This document shows positions 6,710-13,372 of a DNA stretch of 20,657 bases, piece by piece. The DNA is from Christiangramia sp. (GTDB lineage: Bacteria; Bacteroidota; Bacteroidia; Flavobacteriales; Flavobacteriaceae). The DNA lies in the NCBI GenBank assembly GCA_024635735.1, contig JAGXII010000093.1, positions 1-20,657 of the forward strand, read 5' to 3'. Below the pieces are notes generated by a model. It was given only the letters and a program-made list of their open reading frames with translations, ran no database searches and was not told the DNA's origin. Positions within the stretch are counted from its first letter, which is position 1. Each line of letters starts with the position of its first letter. The position numbers and the translations under genes were made by a program.

Positions 6710-7366
6710 TTATCCATTTCCTTTTTTATGATCTGCAAGGAACTTTTCAAGACCTATATCAGTCAAAGGATGTTTTAATAAACCTTCAATAGAAGATAAA
6801 GGTCCGGTCATAACATCAGCTCCTATTTTAGCACATTCCAGAATGTGCATTGTATGTCTAATTGAAGCGGCAAGAATTTCCGTCTCAAAACCATAATTAT
6901 CATAAATGAGTCTGATATCGGCAATCAGGTTTAAACCATCTGTAGAAATATCATCCAACCTTCCAATAAAAGGAGAAACATAAGAAGCGCCTGCTTTAGC
7001 CGCCAGTAATGCCTGTCCTGCTGAAAATACCAGCGTACAATTAGTTTTTATTCCCTTGTCACTAAAGTATTTTAAAGCTTTTACACCTTCCTTGATCATA
7101 GGAACCTTTACCACAATCTGGTCATGTAATTCGGCAAGTTCTTCACCTTCTCTTACAATTCCTTCAAAATCTGTAGCAATAACTTCAGCACTTACATCAC
7201 CATCTACAAGATCACAGATCTTTTTATAATGTTTAAATATATTGTCTTTACCGGTAATGCCTTCTTTCGCCATTAAGGAAGGATTGGTCGTTACTCCATC
7301 CAAAACCCCCAGGTCCTGAGCTTCCTGAATCTGGTCAAGATTGGCGGTATCAATAAAAAATTTCAT
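6710..7366 (-). CDS. fsa: Small transaldolase / fructose-6-phosphate aldolase family (FSA/TalC)
   Basis: This 218-residue class I aldolase has a single TIM barrel of the family's usual length. MKFFIDTANLDQIQEA, DGVTTNPSLMAKEG (23-36) and VVKVPM with the Schiff-base Lys87 are clear. The residues that separate the two activities point to transaldolase: Glu61 (SAEVIATD) and Phe133 (SPFIGR) stand where E. coli FsaA has Gln59 and Tyr131. The likely job is dihydroxyacetone transfer in the non-oxidative pentose-phosphate pathway in the cytosol (sedoheptulose-7-P + glyceraldehyde-3-P to erythrose-4-P + fructose-6-P). The gene lies 78 bases downstream of the dehydrogenase gene on the same strand and may share its transcript. 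No clear promoter was seen in the gap. Automatic tools often name this group fructose-6-phosphate aldolase. Confidence 0.92.
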   Translation of the reverse strand: MKFFIDTANLDQIQEAQDLGVLDGVTTNPSLMAKEGITGKDNIFKHYKKICDLVDGDVSAEVIATDFEGIVREGEELAELHDQIVVKVPMIKEGVKALKYFSDKGIKTNCTLVFSAGQALLAAKAGASYVSPFIGRLDDISTDGLNLIADIRLIYDNYGFETEILAASIRHTMHILECAKIGADVMTGPLSSIEGLLKHPLTDIGLEKFLADHKKGNG

Positions 7367-7444
7367 AGTTGTGTGTTTATTATAATTATAAAGAATATGA
7401 TTCGGTTTCTTTTTATTTCATTTTCAATTTGAAGAAATATAAAA

Positions 7445-8266
7445 TTACAATTTATAATGCTTCATCAACATCTTCTCATAGAGTTTATCGGGGAGCAGTC
7501 CTTTAAGTTTCACTGAAAATTTCTGCAACCTTTCTCCCACCTTATAATGAACCTTGGGTTCCTTCAAATTAATAATCTTATAGATCTGTTCCGCCATAAG
7601 ACCAGGATCTTTTCCTGCATCTACATGTTCATTCATCAATTTCAGCGTATTGCCATAAACCTCCTCATAAGGCGATCCTTTTTTTACCGGTGCATGATAT
7701 CTCCCGGCTGCAATATTGGTTGCGAAATCTCCCGGAGCGACATTGGTCATTTTAATATTGAATTGTTTCAATTCCATGCGGTAAGCCTCAGCAGTTGTAG
7801 CCAAAGCTCCCTTTGTGGCTGAATATATTCCGCGGTAAGGTAATCCCATATAACCTGCAATGGAAGTTATATTAATAATAAGCCCTCCGCCTCCGGCTCT
7901 CATTAATGGCAAAATATTTTTTATAAGATTAAGAGGACCAAAATAATTGGTTTCAAAGGCTTTTCTAATTTCACTTTCAGGAGTTTCCTCAATAGGCCCG
8001 GTAATCCCCACGCCTGCATTATTAATAAGAATATCAATTTTGCCTTCCCGGCTGGTGATTTCTTCTACCGCCTCTTTAATACTTTGGCTTTCGGTAACAT
8101 CTAACTGGATCATCTCAAAATTACCTGAAGCGGTTCTTTCCGGATTTCTGCTAGTACCGTATACTTTAAAATTTTTCTGGCTAAGATAAGTCGCGATCGA
8201 TTCTCCGATCCCGGAAGAAGCACCGGTTATAAGCACCACTTTTTTAGAAGATTCCCCTTGTTTCAT
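7445..8266 (-). CDS. Short-chain dehydrogenase/reductase (SDR)
   Basis: This is a 273-residue NAD(P)-dependent oxidoreductase of the classical SDR type. It has the cofactor motif TGASSGIG (14-21), NNAG (82-85), catalytic Ser135 (INITSIAG) and YSATK with Tyr148 and Lys152, followed by the VAPGDFATN segment. The substrate is unknown. I place the start at ATG 8266 (MKQGESSKKVVLITG). The frame stays open upstream to 8332, but those 22 codons cross the poly-U end and 3' portion of the SRP RNA gene and add only MMWVACHFLFLQSPKF-type sequence not seen in SDRs. A weak -7-like box (CATATTTG, minus strand at 8273-8280) would give a leaderless start. Read-through from the SRP RNA promoter is another possibility. 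Transaldolase follows after 78 bases. Confidence 0.9.
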   Translation of the reverse strand: MKQGESSKKVVLITGASSGIGESIATYLSQKNFKVYGTSRNPERTASGNFEMIQLDVTESQSIKEAVEEITSREGKIDILINNAGVGITGPIEETPESEIRKAFETNYFGPLNLIKNILPLMRAGGGGLIINITSIAGYMGLPYRGIYSATKGALATTAEAYRMELKQFNIKMTNVAPGDFATNIAAGRYHAPVKKGSPYEEVYGNTLKLMNEHVDAGKDPGLMAEQIYKIINLKEPKVHYKVGERLQKFSVKLKGLLPDKLYEKMLMKHYKL

Positions 8267-8313
8267 ACCGCACAAATATGCAATAAATTTAGGACTTTGT
8301 AGAAACAAAAAAT

Positions 8314-8407
8314 GGCAAGCGACCCACATCACACCGCTACGACCGCCTACCCTTGCTGCGTTCCCGCCCTGGGGGATTCAGCAGGAGCTGGTTGTGTGGG
8401 ACTTGCC
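8314..8407 (-). ncRNA. ffs: Small signal recognition particle RNA (4.5S type)
   Basis: On the minus strand the two ends pair (GGCAAG at the 5' side, CTTGCC at the 3' side, continuing CCCACAC / GTGTGATGTGGG). The apical part carries the conserved SRP core: CAGGGCG, tetraloop GGAA (8361-8364 as TTCC on the plus strand), CGCAGCAAGGGTA. This is the Ffh (SRP54)-binding hairpin with its symmetric loop, in the short bacterial form of about 95 nt without an Alu domain. With Ffh it targets ribosome-nascent chain complexes to FtsY at the inner membrane. A T-rich run follows the 3' end (minus strand, 8303-8313) as a likely terminator. A consensus promoter lies directly upstream. The ends are estimated from pairing and could be off by a few bases. 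Confidence 0.93.
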
Positions 8408-8411
8408 GGTG

Positions 8412-8441
8412 CAAATATACAATCTTTGTAACTTTAGACAA
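8412..8441 (-). promoter_or_regulatory. Promoter of ffs: TTG-N19-TATATTTG
   Basis: On the minus strand, TTG (8439-8441), exactly 19 bases, then TATATTTG (8412-8419): both elements and the spacing fit the Bacteroidota primary sigma factor consensus. Predicted transcription start is about 8405-8408, agreeing with the 5' end deduced from SRP RNA pairing. Confidence 0.85.
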
Positions 8442-8492
8442 GCTTTTTTTAATGTGAATTGGTTAATTTAGCCCTCCAATTAAGCTGGTTTT

Positions 8493-9551
8493 ATGATGAA
8501 TAAATTTAACTTCCTGTTACTCTTTATTTTAAACTTTTTAATTTTTTCCTGCGGAAGCAATAATGGTAAAAAAACTTCCGATTTTTCTCTTCAAATCTCT
8601 AATAAGAAGTCGGAATTTAAGCTTCACGAAACGCTGAATGTTTCAGTTTTGAATGACAAGGACAGAACAATTGATTCAATTGCTTTTTTTCTTGGGGATC
8701 AATATCTCAAGAGTTCTACTTCTAATCCGGAATTGCAATTTAGTTTGGATAAAGTGCTTCTGGGAAACCAAATGCTAAAAGCTATTGTTTATAGTCAGCA
8801 AGAAACGGATACAATAAGTAAACAGATTAAAATTCTTAATGATAAAGCGCCCGTAGTTTACACTTATGAGATTATAAACACCTATCCGCATGACCTTACT
8901 TCTTATACACAAGGGCTTGAATTTCATGATGGTATTTTATATGAAAGCGCCGGACAATACGGAAAATCCAAATTGAGAAAACTGGATCTGGAAACCGGAA
9001 AAGTCTTGAAAGAAATAAAGCTTGATGATCAATATTTTGCGGAAGGGCTTACTATTCTTGATAATAAACTTTATCAGCTTACCTGGCAGAAAGGCGTTGG
9101 GTTTATTTATGATTTAGACACTTTTGGAAAAACCGGAAGTTTCTCTTACAACCAAAGTAAGGAAGGTTGGGGATTATGTAATAACGGGAAAAAGATCTTT
9201 AAAAGTGACGGTACTGAAAAAATATGGATTTTAGACCCGCAGACCCTTGCTGAAAAAAGTTTTATTCAACCCACACACCACAAATCTATTTCTACAAAGC
9301 TAAATGAACTGGAATGGGTGAAAGGTGAAATTTACGCGAATACCTATCAAAAAGACGGAGTTGCGATCATCAACCCCGTGAATGGAGCTATTGATGGTCT
9401 TATTGATTTTAGCGGACTTAGAGACAAAGTAAAACAACACGATAAATTAGATGTATTAAACGGTATTGCCTATAATCCAGAAACAGATAAATTATATGTA
9501 ACCGGAAAGAACTGGGATAAGATCTTTGAAGTGAAAATCGTTAAAAAATAA
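8493..9551 (+). CDS. Glutaminyl-peptide cyclotransferase (plant/bacterial beta-propeller type), lipoprotein
   Basis: This 352-residue protein has a lipoprotein signal (MMNKFNFLLLFILNFLIFSC, C20), so it is probably anchored on the outer side of a membrane. Residues 30-120 resemble an Ig-like beta domain. From about 125 it matches the Glu_cyclase_2 family: PHDLTSYTQGLEFHDGILYE, YAEGL-like YFAEGLTILDNKLYQLTW, ELEWVKGEIYANTYQKDGVA, and the ending LNGIAYNPETDKLYVTGK. Such enzymes form a five-bladed propeller and cyclise N-terminal Gln to pyroglutamate, releasing ammonia. The stop TAA shares its last A with the ATG of the following thioesterase gene, so the two are translationally coupled in one operon. 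The alternative start is the adjacent second ATG. No strong promoter is seen; transcription diverges from ffs. Confidence 0.9.
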   Translation: MMNKFNFLLLFILNFLIFSCGSNNGKKTSDFSLQISNKKSEFKLHETLNVSVLNDKDRTIDSIAFFLGDQYLKSSTSNPELQFSLDKVLLGNQMLKAIVYSQQETDTISKQIKILNDKAPVVYTYEIINTYPHDLTSYTQGLEFHDGILYESAGQYGKSKLRKLDLETGKVLKEIKLDDQYFAEGLTILDNKLYQLTWQKGVGFIYDLDTFGKTGSFSYNQSKEGWGLCNNGKKIFKSDGTEKIWILDPQTLAEKSFIQPTHHKSISTKLNELEWVKGEIYANTYQKDGVAIINPVNGAIDGLIDFSGLRDKVKQHDKLDVLNGIAYNPETDKLYVTGKNWDKIFEVKIVKK

Positions 9552-9955
9552 TGGAGCAAAATCCTGAGATCTACGAAAAAGAGCTTGTTGTCACTGAAAG
9601 CCATCTCGACAAACAAAAGCACGTAAATAATGTACAATATGTTCAGTGGGTTCAGGATGTGGCAGAAGAGCATTGGGAAAAAAAAGCTACTGAAGAACAA
9701 ATAGAGAAATTTGTCTGGGTGGTTGTCAAACATGTAATAAATTATAAAAAGGAAGCTTTTCTTAATGACTCGATACTTTTACAAACCTATGTGGGTGAAG
9801 TCACTCATGTAACATCTTTACGACACGTAATTATAAAAAATAAGGATACAGACAAGGTTCTTGCAGAAGCTCAAACCACCTGGTGCTTACTGGATGCAAG
9901 CACAAAAAAGCCTGCTAAAATTTCAGATGAACTTAAAAGAGTATTTCTACAGTAA
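9551..9955 (+). CDS. Acyl-CoA thioesterase, hotdog fold (4HBT/YbgC-like)
   Basis: This is a 134-residue single hotdog domain. ESHLDKQKHVNNVQYVQW (17-34) fits the 4-hydroxybenzoyl-CoA thioesterase signature (D-x3-HVNN-x2-Y), with Asp20 as the likely catalytic residue. It is followed by the long hotdog helix (WVQDVAEEHWEKKA) and the strands VKHVINYKKEAFLND and EAQTTWCLLDASTKKPAKI. Members hydrolyse acyl-CoA or acyl-ACP thioesters in the cytosol; the substrate cannot be read from sequence. Its ATG overlaps the preceding stop by one base, so it is translated with the cyclotransferase gene. No functional link between the two activities is obvious. A bidirectional terminator follows. Confidence 0.87.
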   Translation: MEQNPEIYEKELVVTESHLDKQKHVNNVQYVQWVQDVAEEHWEKKATEEQIEKFVWVVVKHVINYKKEAFLNDSILLQTYVGEVTHVTSLRHVIIKNKDTDKVLAEAQTTWCLLDASTKKPAKISDELKRVFLQ

Positions 9956-10014
9956 AATATCATTTTAAATCACTGGCATTAAAATTACAACCCTTAGCGG
10001 ATAATTTTAGACAA

Positions 10015-10052
10015 TAAAAAAGGCCATCTGTAGAGATAGCCTTTTATTTTTT
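10015..10052. terminator. Bidirectional terminator (thioesterase / glyA)
   Basis: AAAAGGC-C-ATCT, loop GTAG, AGAT-A-GCCTTTT (stem 10018-10045, one C-A mismatch), with an A-run before and TATTTTTT after. It lies between convergent genes. Confidence 0.85.
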
Positions 10053-10066
10053 ACAATATAACCGAA

Positions 10067-11341
10067 TTAAGCCTTAAAAAGTGGACGTCCATGCATAAGG
10101 TCGTTCACTTCCTTTTTAACGCTGTTAAGTTCAGCTTCATTTTCAATATTATTGATTACACGATCTATTAAATCAACGATCGTTTTCATATCAGTCTCTT
10201 CCAGTCCACGGGTGGTAACTGCGGGAGTACCAATTCTAATCCCCGAAGTTACAAATGGTGATTTATCATCAAAGGGAACCATATTTTTGTTAACGGTAAT
10301 ATCGGCTTTGCCAAGTGCTTCTTCTGCTTCTTTTCCACTTACGCCTTTATTCCGGAGATCGATAAGCATCATATGATTATCTGTTCCGCCAGAAATAACC
10401 TTGTAATCTCTCTCCACAAATTCTTTAGCAAGCTTTTCAGCATTCTTTTTCACTCTTACCATATAATGAAGAAATTCATCGGTAAGCGCTTCTCCAAAAG
10501 CTACTGCCTTTGCTGCAATGATATGTTCCAGCGGTCCGCCCTGATTTCCCGGGAAAATACCGGAGTTTAGGATCGTAGACATCTTTTTAAGATTTCCATT
10601 CTTGAGTTTTTCACCAAATGGATTGTCGAAATCTTTTCCCATAATTATGATTCCACCGCGAGGTCCTCGTAGCGTTTTATGAGTAGTAGAAGTAACAATA
10701 TGGCAATGAGGTACGGGGTCACCTATGAGTCCTTTAGCAATAAGCCCTGCAGGATGCGCGATATCTGCAAACAGAATAGCCCCTACAGAATCTGCTATTT
10801 CTCTGAATTTTTTATAATCGATCTCACGTGAATAAGCCGAAGCTCCCGCGATTATCATTTTAGGTTTTTCCTTTTCAGCGATTTCGGCTACTTTATCGTA
10901 GTCAATCAATCCGGTTTCCTCTTCAACGCCATAAAAAACAGGCTTGTAAAGTTTTCCTGAAAAATTCACCGGCGATCCATGGGTAAGGTGTCCTCCATGC
11001 GAAAGATCAAAACCAAGAAACTTATCTCCCGGATTCATGCATGAAGCAAATACTGCTGTATTGGCCTGTGAGCCGGAATGTGGCTGCACATTAGCATATT
11101 CGGCATTAAATAACTCTTTCAGGCGGTCTATCGCAAGTTGCTCCACCTTGTCTACCACCTCGCATCCTCCATAATATCTCTTTCCGGGGTAACCTTCAGC
11201 ATATTTATTTGTAAGCACAGAGCCGGCTGCTTCCAAAACTTCATCACTTACAAAATTTTCACTTGCAATTAGTTCCAAACCTTTTAATTGTCGCTCTTTT
11301 TCCTGGGCTATTAGATCAAATAGTTGGGTGTCTCGTTGCAT
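10067..11341 (-). CDS. glyA: Serine hydroxymethyltransferase
   Basis: This 424-residue PLP enzyme interconverts serine + tetrahydrofolate and glycine + 5,10-methylene-tetrahydrofolate in the cytosol, the main source of one-carbon units. Hallmarks are LIASENFVSDEVLEAAGS (24-41), NKYAEGYPGKRYYGG (45-59), VQPHSGSQAN (85-94), FADIAHPAGLIAKG (191-204) and the PLP-lysine motif STTHKTLRGPRGG with Lys222. Length and termini are normal for bacterial GlyA, so the start MQRDTQLFDLI is well supported. A candidate promoter (TTG-N21-TACTTTTA) gives a leader of about 20 bases. It diverges from the fumarylacetoacetase gene, the two promoters lying back to back in about 110 bases. Confidence 0.97.
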   Translation of the reverse strand: MQRDTQLFDLIAQEKERQLKGLELIASENFVSDEVLEAAGSVLTNKYAEGYPGKRYYGGCEVVDKVEQLAIDRLKELFNAEYANVQPHSGSQANTAVFASCMNPGDKFLGFDLSHGGHLTHGSPVNFSGKLYKPVFYGVEEETGLIDYDKVAEIAEKEKPKMIIAGASAYSREIDYKKFREIADSVGAILFADIAHPAGLIAKGLIGDPVPHCHIVTSTTHKTLRGPRGGIIIMGKDFDNPFGEKLKNGNLKKMSTILNSGIFPGNQGGPLEHIIAAKAVAFGEALTDEFLHYMVRVKKNAEKLAKEFVERDYKVISGGTDNHMMLIDLRNKGVSGKEAEEALGKADITVNKNMVPFDDKSPFVTSGIRIGTPAVTTRGLEETDMKTIVDLIDRVINNIENEAELNSVKKEVNDLMHGRPLFKA

Positions 11342-11367
11342 CTCAATTTTTTACGTTAAATATTCGG

Positions 11368-11399
11368 TAAAAGTAACAAATACATTCGGTTAATTACAA
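11368..11399 (-). promoter_or_regulatory. Candidate glyA promoter (TTG-N21-TACTTTTA)
   Basis: On the minus strand TTG (11397-11399) and TACTTTTA (11368-11375, one mismatch to TAnnTTTG) are 21 bases apart. It is a moderate match in the right place. Confidence 0.4.
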
Positions 11400-11407
11400 G
11401 AAAATAA

Positions 11408-11415
11408 TATATTTG
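11408..11415 (+). promoter_or_regulatory. -7 box (TATATTTG) of the fumarylacetoacetase gene
   Basis: TATATTTG is an exact TAnnTTTG match 36 bases before the ATG at 11452. The -33 position reads TTCGG, close to TTG. This box contains the TTG at 11413 that could be read as an upstream start, which argues that translation starts at 11452. Confidence 0.5.
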
Positions 11416-11451
11416 AGTCAACTAGATTTTAACAAAAAACCAACATTTTTT

Positions 11452-12741
11452 ATGTCAATTACCGCTAACGATCCGAATAGAAAAACCTGGCTTGATATCC
11501 CTGGAGATACTGATTTTCCTATTCAGAATATCCCTTTCGGGGTATTTCTAACACGTGACGATGTAATTACTATAGGTACCAGAATAGGAGATTATGCCAT
11601 TGATCTTGGCGCTTTACACCAATTAGGCTATTTAGAGGGAATCCCTCTTACCGATGATATTTTTTTACAGGACACCCTGAACGATTTCATATCTGACGGT
11701 AAAAAAACATGGAGACTTGTGAGAAATCGAATCGCTGAAATCTTCGATGCCAACAACTCAAAACTTAAAGATAATCAGGATCATAGGAACACAGTACTGT
11801 TCACATTAGATGAAATCGAAATGCAAATGCCTGTTCAGGTAGGAGATTACACCGATTTTTATTCTTCTAAAGAACACGCTACTAATATTGGAACCATGTT
11901 CCGGGATCCCGATAATGCCCTTTTGCCAAACTGGTTACATATCCCAGTGGGATACCATGGAAGGAGTTCTTCTATCATTCCATCCGAAATTCCGATACAC
12001 AGGCCACAAGGTCAAACAAAACCTGTAGATTCTGACGGACCCGTTTTTGGACCTTCAGAGAGAGTAGATTTTGAATTGGAGATGGCTTTTATCACTACTG
12101 ATGCCAACCATCTTGGAGAGCCAATTCCAGTAGATGAAGCTGAAGACTATATCTTCGGAATGGTAATTTTCAATGACTGGAGCGCGAGGGATATTCAAAA
12201 ATGGGAATATGTTCCGCTAGGTCCATTCCTTGCTAAAAACTTTGCTTCCTCCATTTCTCCATGAATAGTAACCATGGACGCTTTGGAGCCTTACAGAACG
12301 GCAAGCCCAAAACCAGAAAAAGAATTATTGCCTTATTTACAATATTCAGGCGACAAGACTTTTGATATAAATCTTGAAGTTTTCTTAAAACCCGAAGGTG
12401 GTGAAGAGAACTCAATTTCTAAATCGAATTTCAAACATTTATACTGGAATATGAGTCAGCAACTGGCTCACCACACAGTGAATGGATGTCCGGTAATATC
12501 AGGAGACATGATGGCGTCAGGAACTATTTCCGGAGCTTCAGAAGATTCTTTCGGGTCTATGCTTGAGCTTACCTGGAGTGGTAGTAAACCACTTAAATTA
12601 AAGGACGGCAGCGAAAGAAAGTTTATTGAGGATAATGATACTGTAATCATGCGTGGATTTTGCCAGAATGGTAATTCCAGAATTGGTTTTGGAGAAGTAA
12701 GTACCAAACTACTTCCCGTCTATCAGCCGAAGAAGAAATAA
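11452..12741 (+). pseudogene. fahA: Fumarylacetoacetase interrupted by an in-frame TGA
   Basis: The frame encodes a full-length fumarylacetoacetase (429 codons), which splits fumarylacetoacetate into fumarate and acetoacetate at the end of tyrosine/homogentisate degradation. It is broken by TGA at 12262-12264 (codon 271). Both sides are intact and in the same frame. Before the stop are GDYTDFYSSKEHATNIGTMF (Asp135, catalytic His142), VDFELEMAF (Glu208, Glu210), NDWSARDIQKWEYVPLGPF (Asp242, Arg246, Gln249) and Lys262. After it are IVTMDALEP, GTISGASEDSFGSMLELTW and MRGFCQNGNSRIGFGE. Homologues have SPW here, so TGG became TGA, at the position equivalent to human FAH Trp262. As written it yields a 270-residue fragment, plus possibly a 155-residue fragment from ATG 12274, nine bases after the stop. 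Neither half has the whole active site. Absence of other damage points to a recent mutation or a sequencing error. Confidence 0.85.
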
Positions 12742-12747
12742 AAAAAT

Positions 12748-12774
12748 AAAAAGCCCGGAAATCCGGGCTTTTTT
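12748..12774. terminator. Bidirectional terminator (fumarylacetoacetase / ytxJ)
   Basis: AAAAAGCCCGG, loop AAAT, CCGGGCTTTTT: an 11-bp perfect stem with A and T runs between convergent genes. Confidence 0.9.
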
Positions 12775-12795
12775 ATGTTTTATATTGAAAACTGT

Positions 12796-13194
12796 CTAAA
12801 CTAATTCTTTCAGTTTACTCGCAGATATTCCCTGGTGTGAAGAATGATGCACCACTTCCCTATTCTTAAGAACAATCAATTGCGGACTTTCATGTCTAAC
12901 CTTAAACCTATCTGCAATCTCGTTCGAGATATCCCTGTAGCTTATCAAATCAAGAAAATATAGCTGAACCGGCTCATTTTCATCCAGATCATAATCTGAT
13001 TCAAACATTCTCAAAACCATTTTGCTAACACCACAACGGGTGGAATGCTTCAAGATAGCTACTGTTTTATCTTCGGAAATTTTCTCTAACTCATCCAGCT
13101 GACTGATGGAATTAAGATCCACCCATGGAGTTCTTGATGCTTCCTCTTTATTTTCGCTCTCTTCAGATTTAAATATTTTATCGAATAATCCCAT
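12796..13194 (-). CDS. ytxJ: Bacillithiol-system redox protein YtxJ (monothiol bacilliredoxin-like)
   Basis: This is a 132-residue thioredoxin-fold protein. After a charged N-terminus (MGLFDKIFKSEESENKEE) come WVDLNSISQLDELEKIS, the active-site region AILKHSTRCGVSKMV with a single Cys54, the strand VQLYFLDLISYRDISNEIA, and HESPQLIVLKNREVVHHSSHQGIS containing the cis-Pro loop (SPQ). This matches the YtxJ family, linked to bacillithiol, the low-molecular-weight thiol made by Bacillota and many Bacteroidota. It would remove bacillithiol from mixed disulfides in the cytosol through a monothiol mechanism. No bacillithiol biosynthesis gene lies in the window. Length and start are normal. A TACTTTTG box lies 15 bases upstream of the ATG. 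Confidence 0.9.
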   Translation of the reverse strand: MGLFDKIFKSEESENKEEASRTPWVDLNSISQLDELEKISEDKTVAILKHSTRCGVSKMVLRMFESDYDLDENEPVQLYFLDLISYRDISNEIADRFKVRHESPQLIVLKNREVVHHSSHQGISASKLKELV

Positions 13195-13208
13195 ACAATG
13201 CTTTTCCG

Positions 13209-13216
13209 CAAAAGTA
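13209..13216 (-). promoter_or_regulatory. -7 box (TACTTTTG) of ytxJ
   Basis: This is an exact TAnnTTTG match on the minus strand, 15 bases before the ytxJ start codon. No TTG is seen at the -33 spacing. Confidence 0.45.
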
Positions 13217-13270
13217 ATTCTAACTAAATTTAATAGAGAATTGGATGGCCTAAAATTTTAATAAAATAAG

Positions 13271-13331
13271 CAAAACTGCCGTTTTGTCTTATATAATTCA
13301 ATAATTAGCGCCAAAATGACATTAAATGTCA
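13271..13331. promoter_or_regulatory. Two palindromes upstream of clpB (possible operator)
   Basis: CAAAAC-TGCC-GTTTTG (13271-13286) and TGACATT-A-AATGTCA (13317-13331) are both perfect inverted repeats within 105 bases of the clpB ATG. No TAnnTTTG box is visible on the plus strand here, unlike most neighbours. A dedicated heat-shock regulator or sigma factor is possible but cannot be named from the sequence. Confidence 0.4.
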
Positions 13332-13372
13332 ATGGTATATGTATTGCCATATTAATTTCAAAAAACTGTATA

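Noticed and set aside
8267..8332. N-terminal extension of the SDR protein
   Set aside because: It overlaps the SRP RNA gene and its U-rich end and adds residues absent from SDRs.
11413..11451. Upstream TTG start for fumarylacetoacetase
   Set aside because: The TTG lies inside the perfect -7 box TATATTTG (11408-11415), so it would not be within the mRNA. Homologues begin at the M(S)ITAN-type sequence at 11452.
12262..12264. Selenocysteine or reassigned TGA in fumarylacetoacetase
   Set aside because: Homologues have Trp, not Cys or Sec, here; no SECIS-like hairpin was evident just downstream. Another gene in the window ends in TGA and uses TGG for Trp, so neither explanation fits.
13316..13372. 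Earlier ATG for clpB
   Set aside because: The 19 extra residues are not ClpB-like and cover a perfect palindrome. Conserved ClpB sequence begins directly at 13373.
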